Source of the DNA: Deltaproteobacteria bacterium
Lineage (GTDB): Bacteria; Desulfobacterota; Desulfobacteria; Desulfobacterales; G020354645
Assembly: GCA_020354645.1 (NCBI GenBank)
Contig: CP070652.1
Location: 4,050,218-4,099,545 of the forward strand
DNA: 49,328 nucleotides
Direction of reading: 5' to 3'
Below, piece after piece: positions 42,718 through 49,328 of this stretch. Numbering within the stretch: the stretch's first letter is position 1; every line of letters begins with the position of its first letter. A program made the position numbers and the translations under genes. The notes below the pieces were generated by a model. The model ran no database searches, had not been told where the DNA came from, and worked only from the letters and a program-made list of their open reading frames with translations.

Positions 42718-43752
42718 ATGGCCAAACAACTGTTAATTGATGCCTATCGGGGAAAAAGGACAGCCAGCCCTCCCTGGGTGCCTTATGCCGGTGTTCATTG
42801 TGCTTTTTTGATCAATGAACCCGCTGATAAGATGCTCAAAGATCCCAAACTCTTGGCAAAAGGGGTTGTCAATGCTGCCAAACGCTATAAGGCTGATGGA
42901 ATTCCTCTGGTTTTTGATCTGTCGGTGGAGGCAAATTCTGTAGGGTGCGAACTGAAGTGGTGGGGAGACAACGTCCCATCCGTTACCACCCATCCTTGCT
43001 CCAACAAGACCCCCGCTGATGCCGGACTTAAACTTCCTACCAAAGAATCCGGGCGCTGGCCGGTCCTCTACGAAGCAGCAAAAATCGCCAAACCCCAGCT
43101 GGATGATTTAGATTGCGTGTTAATGGGTCTATTTTGCGGACCATTGACACTCGCTTCCCATCTGGCCGGTGTGCGAATTTTCACCGATCTGTATAAGAAT
43201 CCTGATTTTGCTCATGAGGTTATCAAATTTGCCGGCGAAGTGGGCGCTATAGCGGCTGGATTTTATGCCGAAATGGGATCTGAAATAATCGCCATCGTAG
43301 ACCCCGTGGCCTCGCAAATTAAATCAGAAACCTTCCAAGAGTTCGTGACACCGAATTCTCAACCAGCCATCAAAGTGATCCATGATGCCGGGAAGACCTC
43401 ATCCTTCTTTATTTGCGGCGATTGCACCAAGGTCATGGAAGATGTCTGCAAGATCGGTACGCACGGCTTTGCGATTGATGAGCAACTCAACATGAATTTT
43501 GTTCGTGATCTGGCGCGAAAACATGAGGTTGGTTTTGGCGGCAATTTGAAGCTCACGCTGGCATTGAGCCTTGGTCTGCTGTCACCCAGAGAGGACGCCA
43601 TTGTTAGTTTGGCGGCCGGTGGACATATCGGCTATACATTCGCCCCTGGCTGAGACATGCCCTACGATGTTCCGGTGGAACATATGGATCAAGCCATTGA
43701 GGCCAAAGAATGGTATGAACAATATTATGCCAAGTATCCGGAATCTTGGTAA
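42718..43752 (+). CDS. UroD/MtaA-like selenoprotein (UGA at 43651-43653 read as Sec312)
   Basis: From ATG 42718 (AAAGGAG upstream) the UroD-fold frame runs to ...GHIGYTFAPG, then TGA, then DMPYDVPVEHMDQAIEAKEW to TAA 43752, 344 aa. The paralog at 37903 reads WPGCDLWPD where this reads APG-U-DMPYD, so the UGA stands at the C-terminal Zn-ligand Cys. A 7-bp hairpin with GGU loop follows. The other metal site is also changed: the His of HxC is Phe231 (FFICGDC), with a new C233-x-x-C236. It may be a methyltransferase with altered metal, or a redox-active relative. Thioredoxin-like genes lie downstream. Confidence 0.87.
43667..43683 (+). promoter_or_regulatory. Candidate bacterial SECIS hairpin (UroD-like selenoprotein)
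   Basis: ATGTTCC-GGT-GGAACAT is a perfect 7-bp stem with a GGU loop, beginning 13 bases after the UGA; the loop starts 20 bases after it. This spacing and loop composition fit a bacterial SECIS read by SelB. The geometry equals the hairpin at 27258-27274 despite a different sequence. Confidence 0.75.
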
Positions 43753-43781
43753 ACTTAATCTACGAAAGGAGGATTCGGATC

Positions 43782-44183
43782 ATGGCAGATAAAATTAACA
43801 TTGATGTGCTGACCTTGGACAGCGTTCAGTGCGCCGCTTGCGGTTACATGATGGAATCCATAGCGGCCCTGCCGAGTGACGTTCAAGATATGATCGAATA
43901 CACGGAATGGTCGATCAAAAACAAAGATGGTATCGGTAAATTCCTGGAGTTGCAAGGCAGAGTCTTGCCGACCATCTGCATTGAAAGGGACCTCGTATTT
44001 GAGAGTATCATCCCTCAATACGAGGAGCTTATCGACGAGATGGCCGCCCGTGCTCCCAACGACGCAATGCGGGAACGAATCAAGTCACTGCGCGACCACG
44101 GATTCGAATTTGACAAGATTCAAGAGAATCTTCAGAGAGCAGGGGCCGGTCTGGCCACTCGAACAGATTCAAAAGTCAAATAA
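43782..44183 (+). CDS. Thioredoxin-like CxxC protein, Cys paralog of the UxxC selenoprotein
   Basis: The 133-aa protein (ATG 43782 after AGGAGG) has INIDVLTLDSVQCAACGYMM near the N-terminus, with CxxC at about residues 17-20, then IEYTEWSIKNKDGIGKF and LPTICIERDLVFESIIPQYE, a thioredoxin-fold order of strand, CxxC helix, cis-Pro-like LPT. The C-terminal 40 residues are absent from the selenoprotein at 27182, to which it is otherwise collinear. It is 29 bases after the Sec-UroD gene and is likely its redox partner. Confidence 0.82.
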   Translation: MADKINIDVLTLDSVQCAACGYMMESIAALPSDVQDMIEYTEWSIKNKDGIGKFLELQGRVLPTICIERDLVFESIIPQYEELIDEMAARAPNDAMRERIKSLRDHGFEFDKIQENLQRAGAGLATRTDSKVK

Positions 44184-44266
44184 TATTTCAACCACTTACA
44201 AACCGGGGCCCCGAATAGGGCCCCCTTGCCTGTTTTATAGCAGCTATTGATATTTTGGAAAAGCTT

Positions 44267-44551
44267 ATGGCAGTCGACGAATTAAAAAGAATCATTATCG
44301 AGCAGGGCTTGCCAAAAACCGATATGGCGCTTTATGGTATTTTATGCCCTTATTGCGGTAAATCGGATCGCATCCGGAAATTGGAATCGCCTGGTGAATT
44401 GCAGATCCAAATGAATCCCCGAGATTTAGCCATCTATAGGCATTTCTGGGATGAATTGTTAAACCCTGACACCTCTCTGGCTGTTTGTAAATTTTGTCAA
44501 AATCCCTTAAAACTCCCAAATAACGGTCAAGCCCAGCCGATAAACGAATAG
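44267..44551 (+). CDS. Small double-CxxC zinc-ribbon-like protein
   Basis: The 94-aa protein (ATG 44267; TTG 44255 is the alternative) has two knuckles, LCPYCGKSD and VCKFCQNPL, about 45 residues apart, like a split zinc ribbon or rubredoxin-type site. The middle (ELQIQMNPRDLAIYRHFWDEL) has no known motif. I do not recognise a family. It lies in the redox part of the methyltransferase island, 31 bases before the small thioredoxin. Confidence 0.65.
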   Translation: MAVDELKRIIIEQGLPKTDMALYGILCPYCGKSDRIRKLESPGELQIQMNPRDLAIYRHFWDELLNPDTSLAVCKFCQNPLKLPNNGQAQPINE

Positions 44552-44582
44552 TTCAAAAATTACCACCTGAAGGGGGCAAGAT

Positions 44583-44828
44583 ATGAAAGTAGAAGTCCTT
44601 GGTCCCGGCTGCCATCGATGTGACCAGCTCTATGAGAATACAAAAACCGCTGTTGCATCGATGGGCTCATCTTCCGGTATTGAAATCACCAAAGTCAGCG
44701 ATGTGAAATATTTTACCAAAATGGGCGTTTTCATGACACCGGGGCTTCTCATTGACGGGGAAGTAATTTCGGTCGGAAAAGTGCTAACCGCAGAGGAAAT
44801 CAAACAGAAAATTGAGGAGAAACTCTAA
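44583..44828 (+). CDS. Small thioredoxin-family protein (MTH895/TM0996 type)
   Basis: The 81-aa protein has VEVLGPGCHRCDQLYENT (CxxC at 10-13), VKYFTKMGVFMTPGLLIDGE with the cis-Pro TPG loop, and VISVGKVLTAEEIKQKI. This is the compact archaeal/anaerobe thioredoxin-like group. It likely carries electrons from the adjacent reductase-type gene to the Trx-like and UroD-like proteins. GGGGGCAAG precedes the ATG. The CobW gene starts 3 bases after its stop. Confidence 0.9.
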   Translation: MKVEVLGPGCHRCDQLYENTKTAVASMGSSSGIEITKVSDVKYFTKMGVFMTPGLLIDGEVISVGKVLTAEEIKQKIEEKL

Positions 44829-44831
44829 ACT

Positions 44832-45878
44832 ATGTCCGATGTCACCCGTGTTTATCTAATTACCGGATTTTTGGGCAGCGGCAAAACCACCTTTTTGAAC
44901 CGGATTATCAATCGGTTTCCTCGAGACAAAAAACTAACCCTCTTGGTGAATGAATTTGGTGAAATCGGTGTGGACGGCACGCTGGTTGAAGGAGAAGACA
45001 TCGATATGATGGAAATCAGCAAGGGATCCATTTTTTGTGTCTGCGTTAAAACCGATTTTATCAAAGGCCTTTACGAATTGAATACAAAAGTACAGCCTGA
45101 CGTTCTCCTTATCGAATCCACAGGCGTGGCCAATCCTAGTGATCTGAAAAAAGATTTAACGCTGCCCATATTCAAAGATCGCTTTCAGTTTGCCGAGCAA
45201 TTTTGTGTGATCGATGCGGCGCATTTTCTGGATGCCTATGGAGTCTTTGCATCCATCGAAAAACAAATCGCCTCCTCCAGCACCTTTATAATAAATAAAA
45301 CGGATCTCGCCCCCCCGGAACAAATTGAAGAGATCAAGAAAGTGGTTTTTCAGTTTCACCCTTCGCCAAAATTTTTTGAGACCACATTCGCTGACATCCC
45401 GCTTGAAAAATTCTTCGATCTTGAACCGTGCGCTACCATAGAGTCAAGCCAACCGGACCTAACCATTAAAAAAGAAAGCGGTCCGATTCTTTCAGCTCAG
45501 GAACTCGATAAGTTTTTGGACGATTTACTGGGCAGCCCAGACCTCGAAATAACCCCACCCGATACATTGGTTTCGGTTGCCTATCAATGGGAGGGGAAAA
45601 ACTTAGATCAAATAAGGGCTATGGCCGAAAACTTGCCTGCATCAGTCGTCCGCGCCAAAGGTTTTGTGGCCGAAAAAGGAAAGATGCATCTTTTTAGTTA
45701 CGTTATGGGCGACTGGACTATCGAAGAGACGGATCTCCCGAAAGAGCGCATTCAACACAAAAACATTGTCGTTTTTATCGGTCCACCGGAATCAATGGAG
45801 GGAATCGAGGAAGCTTCCAAAACGGGTGATTGGTCCAGCAAAGGGATATTTCACGCTTACTCGCCGGCTTCAGAGTAA
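44832..45878 (+). CDS. CobW/COG0523-type GTPase with altered metal motif
   Basis: The 348-aa G3E GTPase has Walker A ITGFLGSGKTTFLN (10-23), VNEFGEIGVDG, IESTGVANP and NKTDL, and a C-terminal CobW-like region. The canonical GCxCC metal motif is replaced by GSIFCVC (Cys69, Cys71 only), so metal handling must differ from the homolog at 29317. There is no His-rich linker. Tight spacing to the thioredoxin gene places it in the methyltransferase redox operon, possibly as a corrinoid-protein or metal chaperone. Confidence 0.85.
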   Translation: MSDVTRVYLITGFLGSGKTTFLNRIINRFPRDKKLTLLVNEFGEIGVDGTLVEGEDIDMMEISKGSIFCVCVKTDFIKGLYELNTKVQPDVLLIESTGVANPSDLKKDLTLPIFKDRFQFAEQFCVIDAAHFLDAYGVFASIEKQIASSSTFIINKTDLAPPEQIEEIKKVVFQFHPSPKFFETTFADIPLEKFFDLEPCATIESSQPDLTIKKESGPILSAQELDKFLDDLLGSPDLEITPPDTLVSVAYQWEGKNLDQIRAMAENLPASVVRAKGFVAEKGKMHLFSYVMGDWTIEETDLPKERIQHKNIVVFIGPPESMEGIEEASKTGDWSSKGIFHAYSPASE

Positions 45879-45934
45879 GATGGGCCATTCTTTATTTAAT
45901 CCTATGGCACCATTCATTTTAAGGCATTCAAAAA

Positions 45935-46858
45935 GTGGCTGATAATCGATATGATGCAATGATCCTGGGTACCGGACCGGGAGGTACAACGGCGGCGCTA
46001 TATGGTCAACGCCTGGGATTAAATACAATCGTGTTCGGCGACATACCGGGGGGTAGTGTTTATATGATCGAAAATATAATGAATTAACCTGGCTTTATCG
46101 GAGGCGTAGCAGTGGCCCAATTTGGCACAATGGCTTTCCAACAAGCCCAATCAGAGGGCGCGTATTTCACAATGACCCGCATTGAAAGCCTGCGCAGCAC
46201 CGATGACGGATTTAAGGGGATTGATGCCAATGGACAGGAATACATTGCTCAAAGTGCCATTGTTGCCACCGGACGGACACCCAAGATATTAGAGGTGCCC
46301 AATGCCCACGTGAAAGGCGTGCACTTTTGTTCAATCTGTGACGGTCCGCTGTACCGGGGTAAAAGTGCAGCTTTGGCCGTGGTCGGCAGCGATAATGCCG
46401 CCGCACAGCATGCACTTTCATTATCTCGCATTGCAGCTAAGGTTATGTTAATATGCCGTAGCGATTCGCTGCAGATGGATGCCGCCCATATCAATCAGAT
46501 AGAACAGCAGCATAATATTGATGTCCATCTCAATACCGAGGTGATTGGTTATAAGGGGCTAGATTTAATTGAAGGTATGGTTGTCAAATCACAAGAAGGA
46601 ACAGAAAAAGAAATTTCCATTGACGGCCTGTTCCTGGCGATTGGATGGCGGCCGAATACAAATATGTTGGATATGCAGATTGAAACAACTTCTGAAGGAT
46701 ACTTGAAAACTAATGAGAAACTCATGACATCTTTTTCCGGCCTTTTTGCGGCCGGAGATGTTCGCGACACGGATATGTGGCAGGTACTCACAGCCTGTGC
46801 CGATGGTGCCAGAGCCGCCAAGTACGCTGCAGAATTTGTTAAAAAAACAAATACATAA
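45935..46858 (+). pseudogene. Thioredoxin-reductase-like flavoprotein with an in-frame TAA
   Basis: From GTG 45935 the frame gives YDAMILGTGPGGTTAALYGQ (FAD fold), DIPGGSVYMIENIMN, then TAA at 46085-46087, then PGFIGGVAVAQFG. Thioredoxin reductases have N-Y/F-PGF here, so one nonsense change of a Tyr codon explains the stop. The rest is intact: HFCSICDGPLYRGK with the CxxC, an NAD(P)-binding fold (ALAVVGSDNAAAQHALSL) and GLFAAGDVRDTD. A fragment could start at GTG 46112, but it would lack the FAD-binding N-terminus. It may be a recent pseudogene or a sequence error; in function it would reduce the thioredoxin at 44583. Confidence 0.75.
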
Positions 46859-47022
46859 TTTTATACGGACGCATTAATCATTTGTTGAGTATCCCTTTCA
46901 TCCACTTCTGGCCCAATTTGGGCACCATCTCATAAAGTTTTCGCCCCTCTTTATTTTACCCGGACAGTTTTATATAAATTCTCAAAACTTTCCGCCCATT
47001 TTGTGGATATCCGGGTTGCATG

Positions 47023-47336
47023 GTCACTATAGTGATTCTCAAAATAACGTTCCGAAACAAAGCAGAATGAATAGGTCCGGGCAAGGGGTAAATTTTTGTC
47101 GTCAAGATGCAGAATCATCGCCGCCTTGGTTTGGAAATGACAACTTGCTTTCAATTGGACCCCCCTGCCGGTTATACTATTCTCGTTAACCCAAAGGCTC
47201 GTCGTCATTTGCTCATCCAGGCAACAACAGCCCATTGTCACTTAGAACCATCGGGGTAATCAGCTTGTCGACAAAAATTTATCCCCTGCCCGGGCCCCGT
47301 GTAATCGGAATATTATTTTGAGAATCACTCTAATAC
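47023..47336. repeat. Inverted repeat bounded by two copies of the regulatory motif
   Basis: The left arm (47023-47106) carries AGTGATTCTCAAAATAACG, later GTCCGGGCAAGGGGTAAATT and TTTGTCG. The right arm (47263-47336) is its inverse: CGACAAAAATTTATCCCCTG, CCCGGGCC, then CGGAATATTATTTTGAGAATCACT. The arms agree over about 70 bases with gaps and enclose about 155 bases of unmatched sequence. The ends match the motif at 36685-36718. It may be a MITE-like unit or paired operator sites. Confidence 0.5.
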
Positions 47337-47510
47337 TGATGGGGATTTTTTCCAAGATTCGCAAAGACCCGGTGACGCGCAAGTCCAACGATAATCGTTT
47401 TCCCATGGACCATATGATCGGTTGCATCAGTTTTGCCATCCTTGCTTAAAGGGTTTTGGGCATATAACCCGAGTTATTTGTTGATGAAATCCATTAATTG
47501 GGGTAAATAT

Positions 47511-47575
47511 CGGAGGCGACGAACACTCCGTGCGTTGCACCGTGTGGTTTGAATTCCTCCCTTTTAATTTGGGGG
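47511..47575 (+). promoter_or_regulatory. Leader hairpins before cbiM
   Basis: CGGAG (47511-47515) pairs with CTCCG (47526-47530). A second potential stem pairs CCTCCC (47556-47561) with GGGGG (47571-47575), which is the ribosome binding site of cbiM. That stem could mask the site and make translation conditional. No cobalamin riboswitch boxes are seen. Confidence 0.35.
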
Positions 47576-47581
47576 TAGATT

Positions 47582-48607
47582 ATGCACATCACAGAGGGAA
47601 TCATTATAGGTAAGTACGCGGTTATGTACACCGGGGCCGGAATTGCTCTTGTCGGTTTAGGCGTCTTAAAAATGAAGAAATTCGTTGGCGACTATCCCGA
47701 AAAAAAACCACTGTTGGGTATGGGAGGAGCCCTCATTTTTTTTATTTCGCTCATCCCCATACCAGCATTCACCGGCACATGTTCCCATCCTACCGGAACG
47801 CCCCTTGTATCGATACTTCTGGGGCCATCCATTGGTATCGGATTGACAGGCGTCAGCCTTTTGTTACAAGCTGCTTTCTTTGCCCATGGCGGTTTTGGTA
47901 CTTGGGGCGCAAACGTGCTGGCTCTAGGTTTTTTTGGTTGCCTTTTCGGGTGGGGTGCGTTTCGAGTGGCCAGGAAGATTGGGTTACCACTATGGGTTGC
48001 GGGATTTGCGGGAGGCCTCATCGGTGATATTATGGTCTATGCAGCATCGGGCATAATCCTAGCGACAACCCTTGTAAATGGTCCGAGTCCTCAATACTCC
48101 CTAACGGGTTACCTGGCTGCAATATATGCTGCTTACCTCCCAACCCAGTTACCAATTGCCTTTGGAGAAATGCTGGTAACCGGTCTTGCCCTGCATTATG
48201 CTTTCAAACAGAGACCGGAAGTGCTGGAAGAACTCGGAATTATTCGCAGAAAAACGGATTCGCGGAAAGGAATCACAGTCACCAAGGTTTTCCTTGCGGT
48301 CTTGAGCTTATCCTTTCCTTTAATCGCTACTGAAGGATTTGCGCAACAAAACAAACAGACTTCAATATCTTCGGTCATTTCTGCGGTTGCGACTGATTCC
48401 AGTAATGGAAAGGGCATGGCCGGTATGGATGAAGTGGTCAACGAGCGTCTGGCCGAGGCCGCCGGGCTTCCTGCCCGTGACCCCTATATCAATACAGAGG
48501 CCAAAGGAGACCTTTGGAACATGCTGTTATTGTTGGGAGGCGGTATTTGCGGATTTATTATTGGAAGATGGTGGCATCTCCTCTGGGGAAAACGAAAGGG
48601 AGATTAG
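47582..48607 (+). CDS. cbiM: CbiM-type cobalt ECF transporter subunit with C-terminal CbiN-like extension
   Basis: The 341-aa membrane protein starts MHITEG, the metal-binding N-terminus of CbiM/NikM S-components in which His2 is a ligand and Met1 must be removed or exposed. The core (about residues 1-215) has six to seven hydrophobic segments with GTCSHPTGTPLVSILLGP, AAFFAHGGFGTWGANV and IAFGEMLVTGLALHY. Residues about 235-341 add a membrane segment, a periplasmic-looking loop and a last TM (MLLLLGGGICGFIIG), like a fused CbiN/PDGLE part. It imports Co2+ with CbiQ. Cobalt rather than nickel is inferred from the cobamide context. Confidence 0.9.
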   Translation: MHITEGIIIGKYAVMYTGAGIALVGLGVLKMKKFVGDYPEKKPLLGMGGALIFFISLIPIPAFTGTCSHPTGTPLVSILLGPSIGIGLTGVSLLLQAAFFAHGGFGTWGANVLALGFFGCLFGWGAFRVARKIGLPLWVAGFAGGLIGDIMVYAASGIILATTLVNGPSPQYSLTGYLAAIYAAYLPTQLPIAFGEMLVTGLALHYAFKQRPEVLEELGIIRRKTDSRKGITVTKVFLAVLSLSFPLIATEGFAQQNKQTSISSVISAVATDSSNGKGMAGMDEVVNERLAEAAGLPARDPYINTEAKGDLWNMLLLLGGGICGFIIGRWWHLLWGKRKGD

Positions 48608-48638
48608 CTTTAACCTTAAGTAAGTGAAGGCGGGGGAA

Positions 48639-49328
48639 ATGAGTCATAAGGGGTATTTGAGTCCGGGTTCAACGGGCATGCATGTAACCATCCATGAGTA
48701 CCAGGAAGGTTTTACATCTCAGGGATTACACGGATGGGATCCGAGACTAAAACTGGCCCTCCTGGTAACCGTGGTGGCTCTGAACGTTATCATTGCCCAC
48801 TTATGGCTCTCCTCTCTTCTTTTCTTAATCGGTGCCGGAATGGCCATATGGTCGAGGATACCCTTTCGACTCTTTGCCCTCTTTTTTCTAGCTCCAGGCT
48901 GGGCGACTCTGATCGTCTTCTTGGGTTTTTCGGTTGGCTTCGGAACCACACCTATTTTTTCCCTTGGCTCCATAACCATTTATCGGGAGGGGATGTTTCA
49001 GGGATTATCGGCAGCTGCTAGAGTTGCCAGTGATATGTCATGGATAGCCTCCGTCTTTCTGACAACACCATTCATCAAGGTTCTGTATGCCCTCACATGG
49101 TTTCGGATTCCGACCGTCTTGGTAGAAACGATCGCAATGATATACCGATACGCATTTCTGCTCATAGAAGAGTTCCATAGGATGCGAGATGCTTCCAGGA
49201 CCAGGGGTGGTTTTCGGGGATATCGGAACAGCCTTGTAAGCACTGCGATGATTGTGGCCCAGGTTATTTTAAGAGCATATGACAGAGCCAAACGCATTCA
49301 GGTCGCCATGGTGGCCAGGGGCGCAGAT
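48639..49328 (+). CDS. cbiQ: CbiQ-type ECF transporter T-component (3' end outside window)
   Basis: Reading from ATG 48639 the frame stays open to the window edge (230 codons). It gives HGWDPRLKLALLVTVVALNV, several membrane segments, GSITIYREGMFQGLSAAARV, and the coupling helix region RYAFLLIEEFHRMRDASRTRG followed by RAYDRAKRIQVAMVARG, the A-R-G motifs that contact the ATPase. This is the transmembrane energy-coupling protein paired with CbiM. It begins 31 bases after cbiM. The ATPase gene (cbiO) presumably follows. Confidence 0.92.
   Translation, partial: MSHKGYLSPGSTGMHVTIHEYQEGFTSQGLHGWDPRLKLALLVTVVALNVIIAHLWLSSLLFLIGAGMAIWSRIPFRLFALFFLAPGWATLIVFLGFSVGFGTTPIFSLGSITIYREGMFQGLSAAARVASDMSWIASVFLTTPFIKVLYALTWFRIPTVLVETIAMIYRYAFLLIEEFHRMRDASRTRGGFRGYRNSLVSTAMIVAQVILRAYDRAKRIQVAMVARGAD

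Larger units (their letters stand above)
46859..47581. other. 720-bp intergenic region upstream of cbiM
   Basis: I see no convincing gene. It holds an approximately 300-bp inverted-repeat unit (47023-47336) bounded by two opposite copies of the conserved regulatory motif, a small palindrome GCCCAATTTGGGC (about 46913-46925) after the reductase gene, and two hairpins just before cbiM. Confidence 0.55.

Noticed and set aside
46085..46087. TAA in the TrxR-like gene as a recoded amino acid
   Set aside because: Selenocysteine uses UGA and pyrrolysine UAG; TAA is used as a normal terminator for many genes in this window. Nonsense change or base error is simpler.
46951..47241. 96-aa minus-strand ORF upstream of cbiM
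   Set aside because: It overlaps the conserved regulatory motif and inverted repeat, has no ribosome site or recognised domain, and its residue use looks arbitrary.

Overview
The window looks like chromosome from a strictly anaerobic Desulfobacterota/Deltaproteobacteria member, probably Desulfobacterales. The signs are corrinoid methyl transfer with its reductive activator (RACo), cobamide salvage and cobalt uptake genes, a PATAN/cyclic-nucleotide/MglA signalling set, PAS/V4R sensors, and two genes whose reading frames continue through UGA in the manner of selenoproteins. All assignments come from reading the sequence by eye; nothing was searched or computed.

Positions 1-20,500 are mostly housekeeping: the 5' end of purC, a PilZ / DUF4388-cNMP / MglA-like signalling operon, mdh, a four-helix-bundle gene inside a repeat element, uvrC-uvrB, ispF, and recC-recB-recD with a small antisense membrane gene between recC and recB. 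A GMC oxidoreductase follows. From 20,600 to 24,800 lie a hotdog thioesterase and a minus-strand cobamide group (cbiR, cobS, meaB, cobU) whose spacers hold inverted repeats built from 7- or 8-nt words.

Positions 25,200-29,200 hold a tight six-gene operon: DUF1638-like protein, a 78-aa unknown, a TSCPD-phosphoesterase fusion, a UxxC thioredoxin-like selenoprotein, an SMC-like ATPase with no coiled coil, and a YkgJ-type Cys-cluster gene broken by in-frame TAA. Next come a CobW GTPase, two V4R proteins, a NarL-type histidine kinase/response regulator pair, and an unusual radical SAM gene followed by an IS200/IS605-like end.

Positions 36,900-46,900 form a corrinoid methyltransferase island. It has an MtrH-like methyltransferase (MT2), a UroD/MtaA-like methyltransferase (MT1), a corrinoid protein, RACo and a Cys-rich NPGICGF protein. 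A second UroD-like protein follows, with UGA (selenocysteine) at the usual Zn-ligand Cys, then a CxxC paralog of the selenoprotein from the first operon, a zinc-ribbon protein, a small thioredoxin, a CobW GTPase and a thioredoxin-reductase-like gene carrying a TAA stop. CbiM and CbiQ cobalt-transport genes run to the window edge.

The genes suggest one theme. Cobalt is imported (CbiM/Q), cobamides are salvaged or remodelled (CbiR, CobU, CobS), and corrinoid-dependent methyl transfer feeds methyl groups to a tetrahydropterin/folate carrier with RACo keeping Co(I). The most novel element is a selenocysteine/thioredoxin redox branch: a Sec-containing UroD-like protein with Trx-like partners. The paralogous Trx-like proteins (UxxC at 27,182 and CxxC at 43,782) link the two operons. 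The methyl substrate cannot be read from the sequence.
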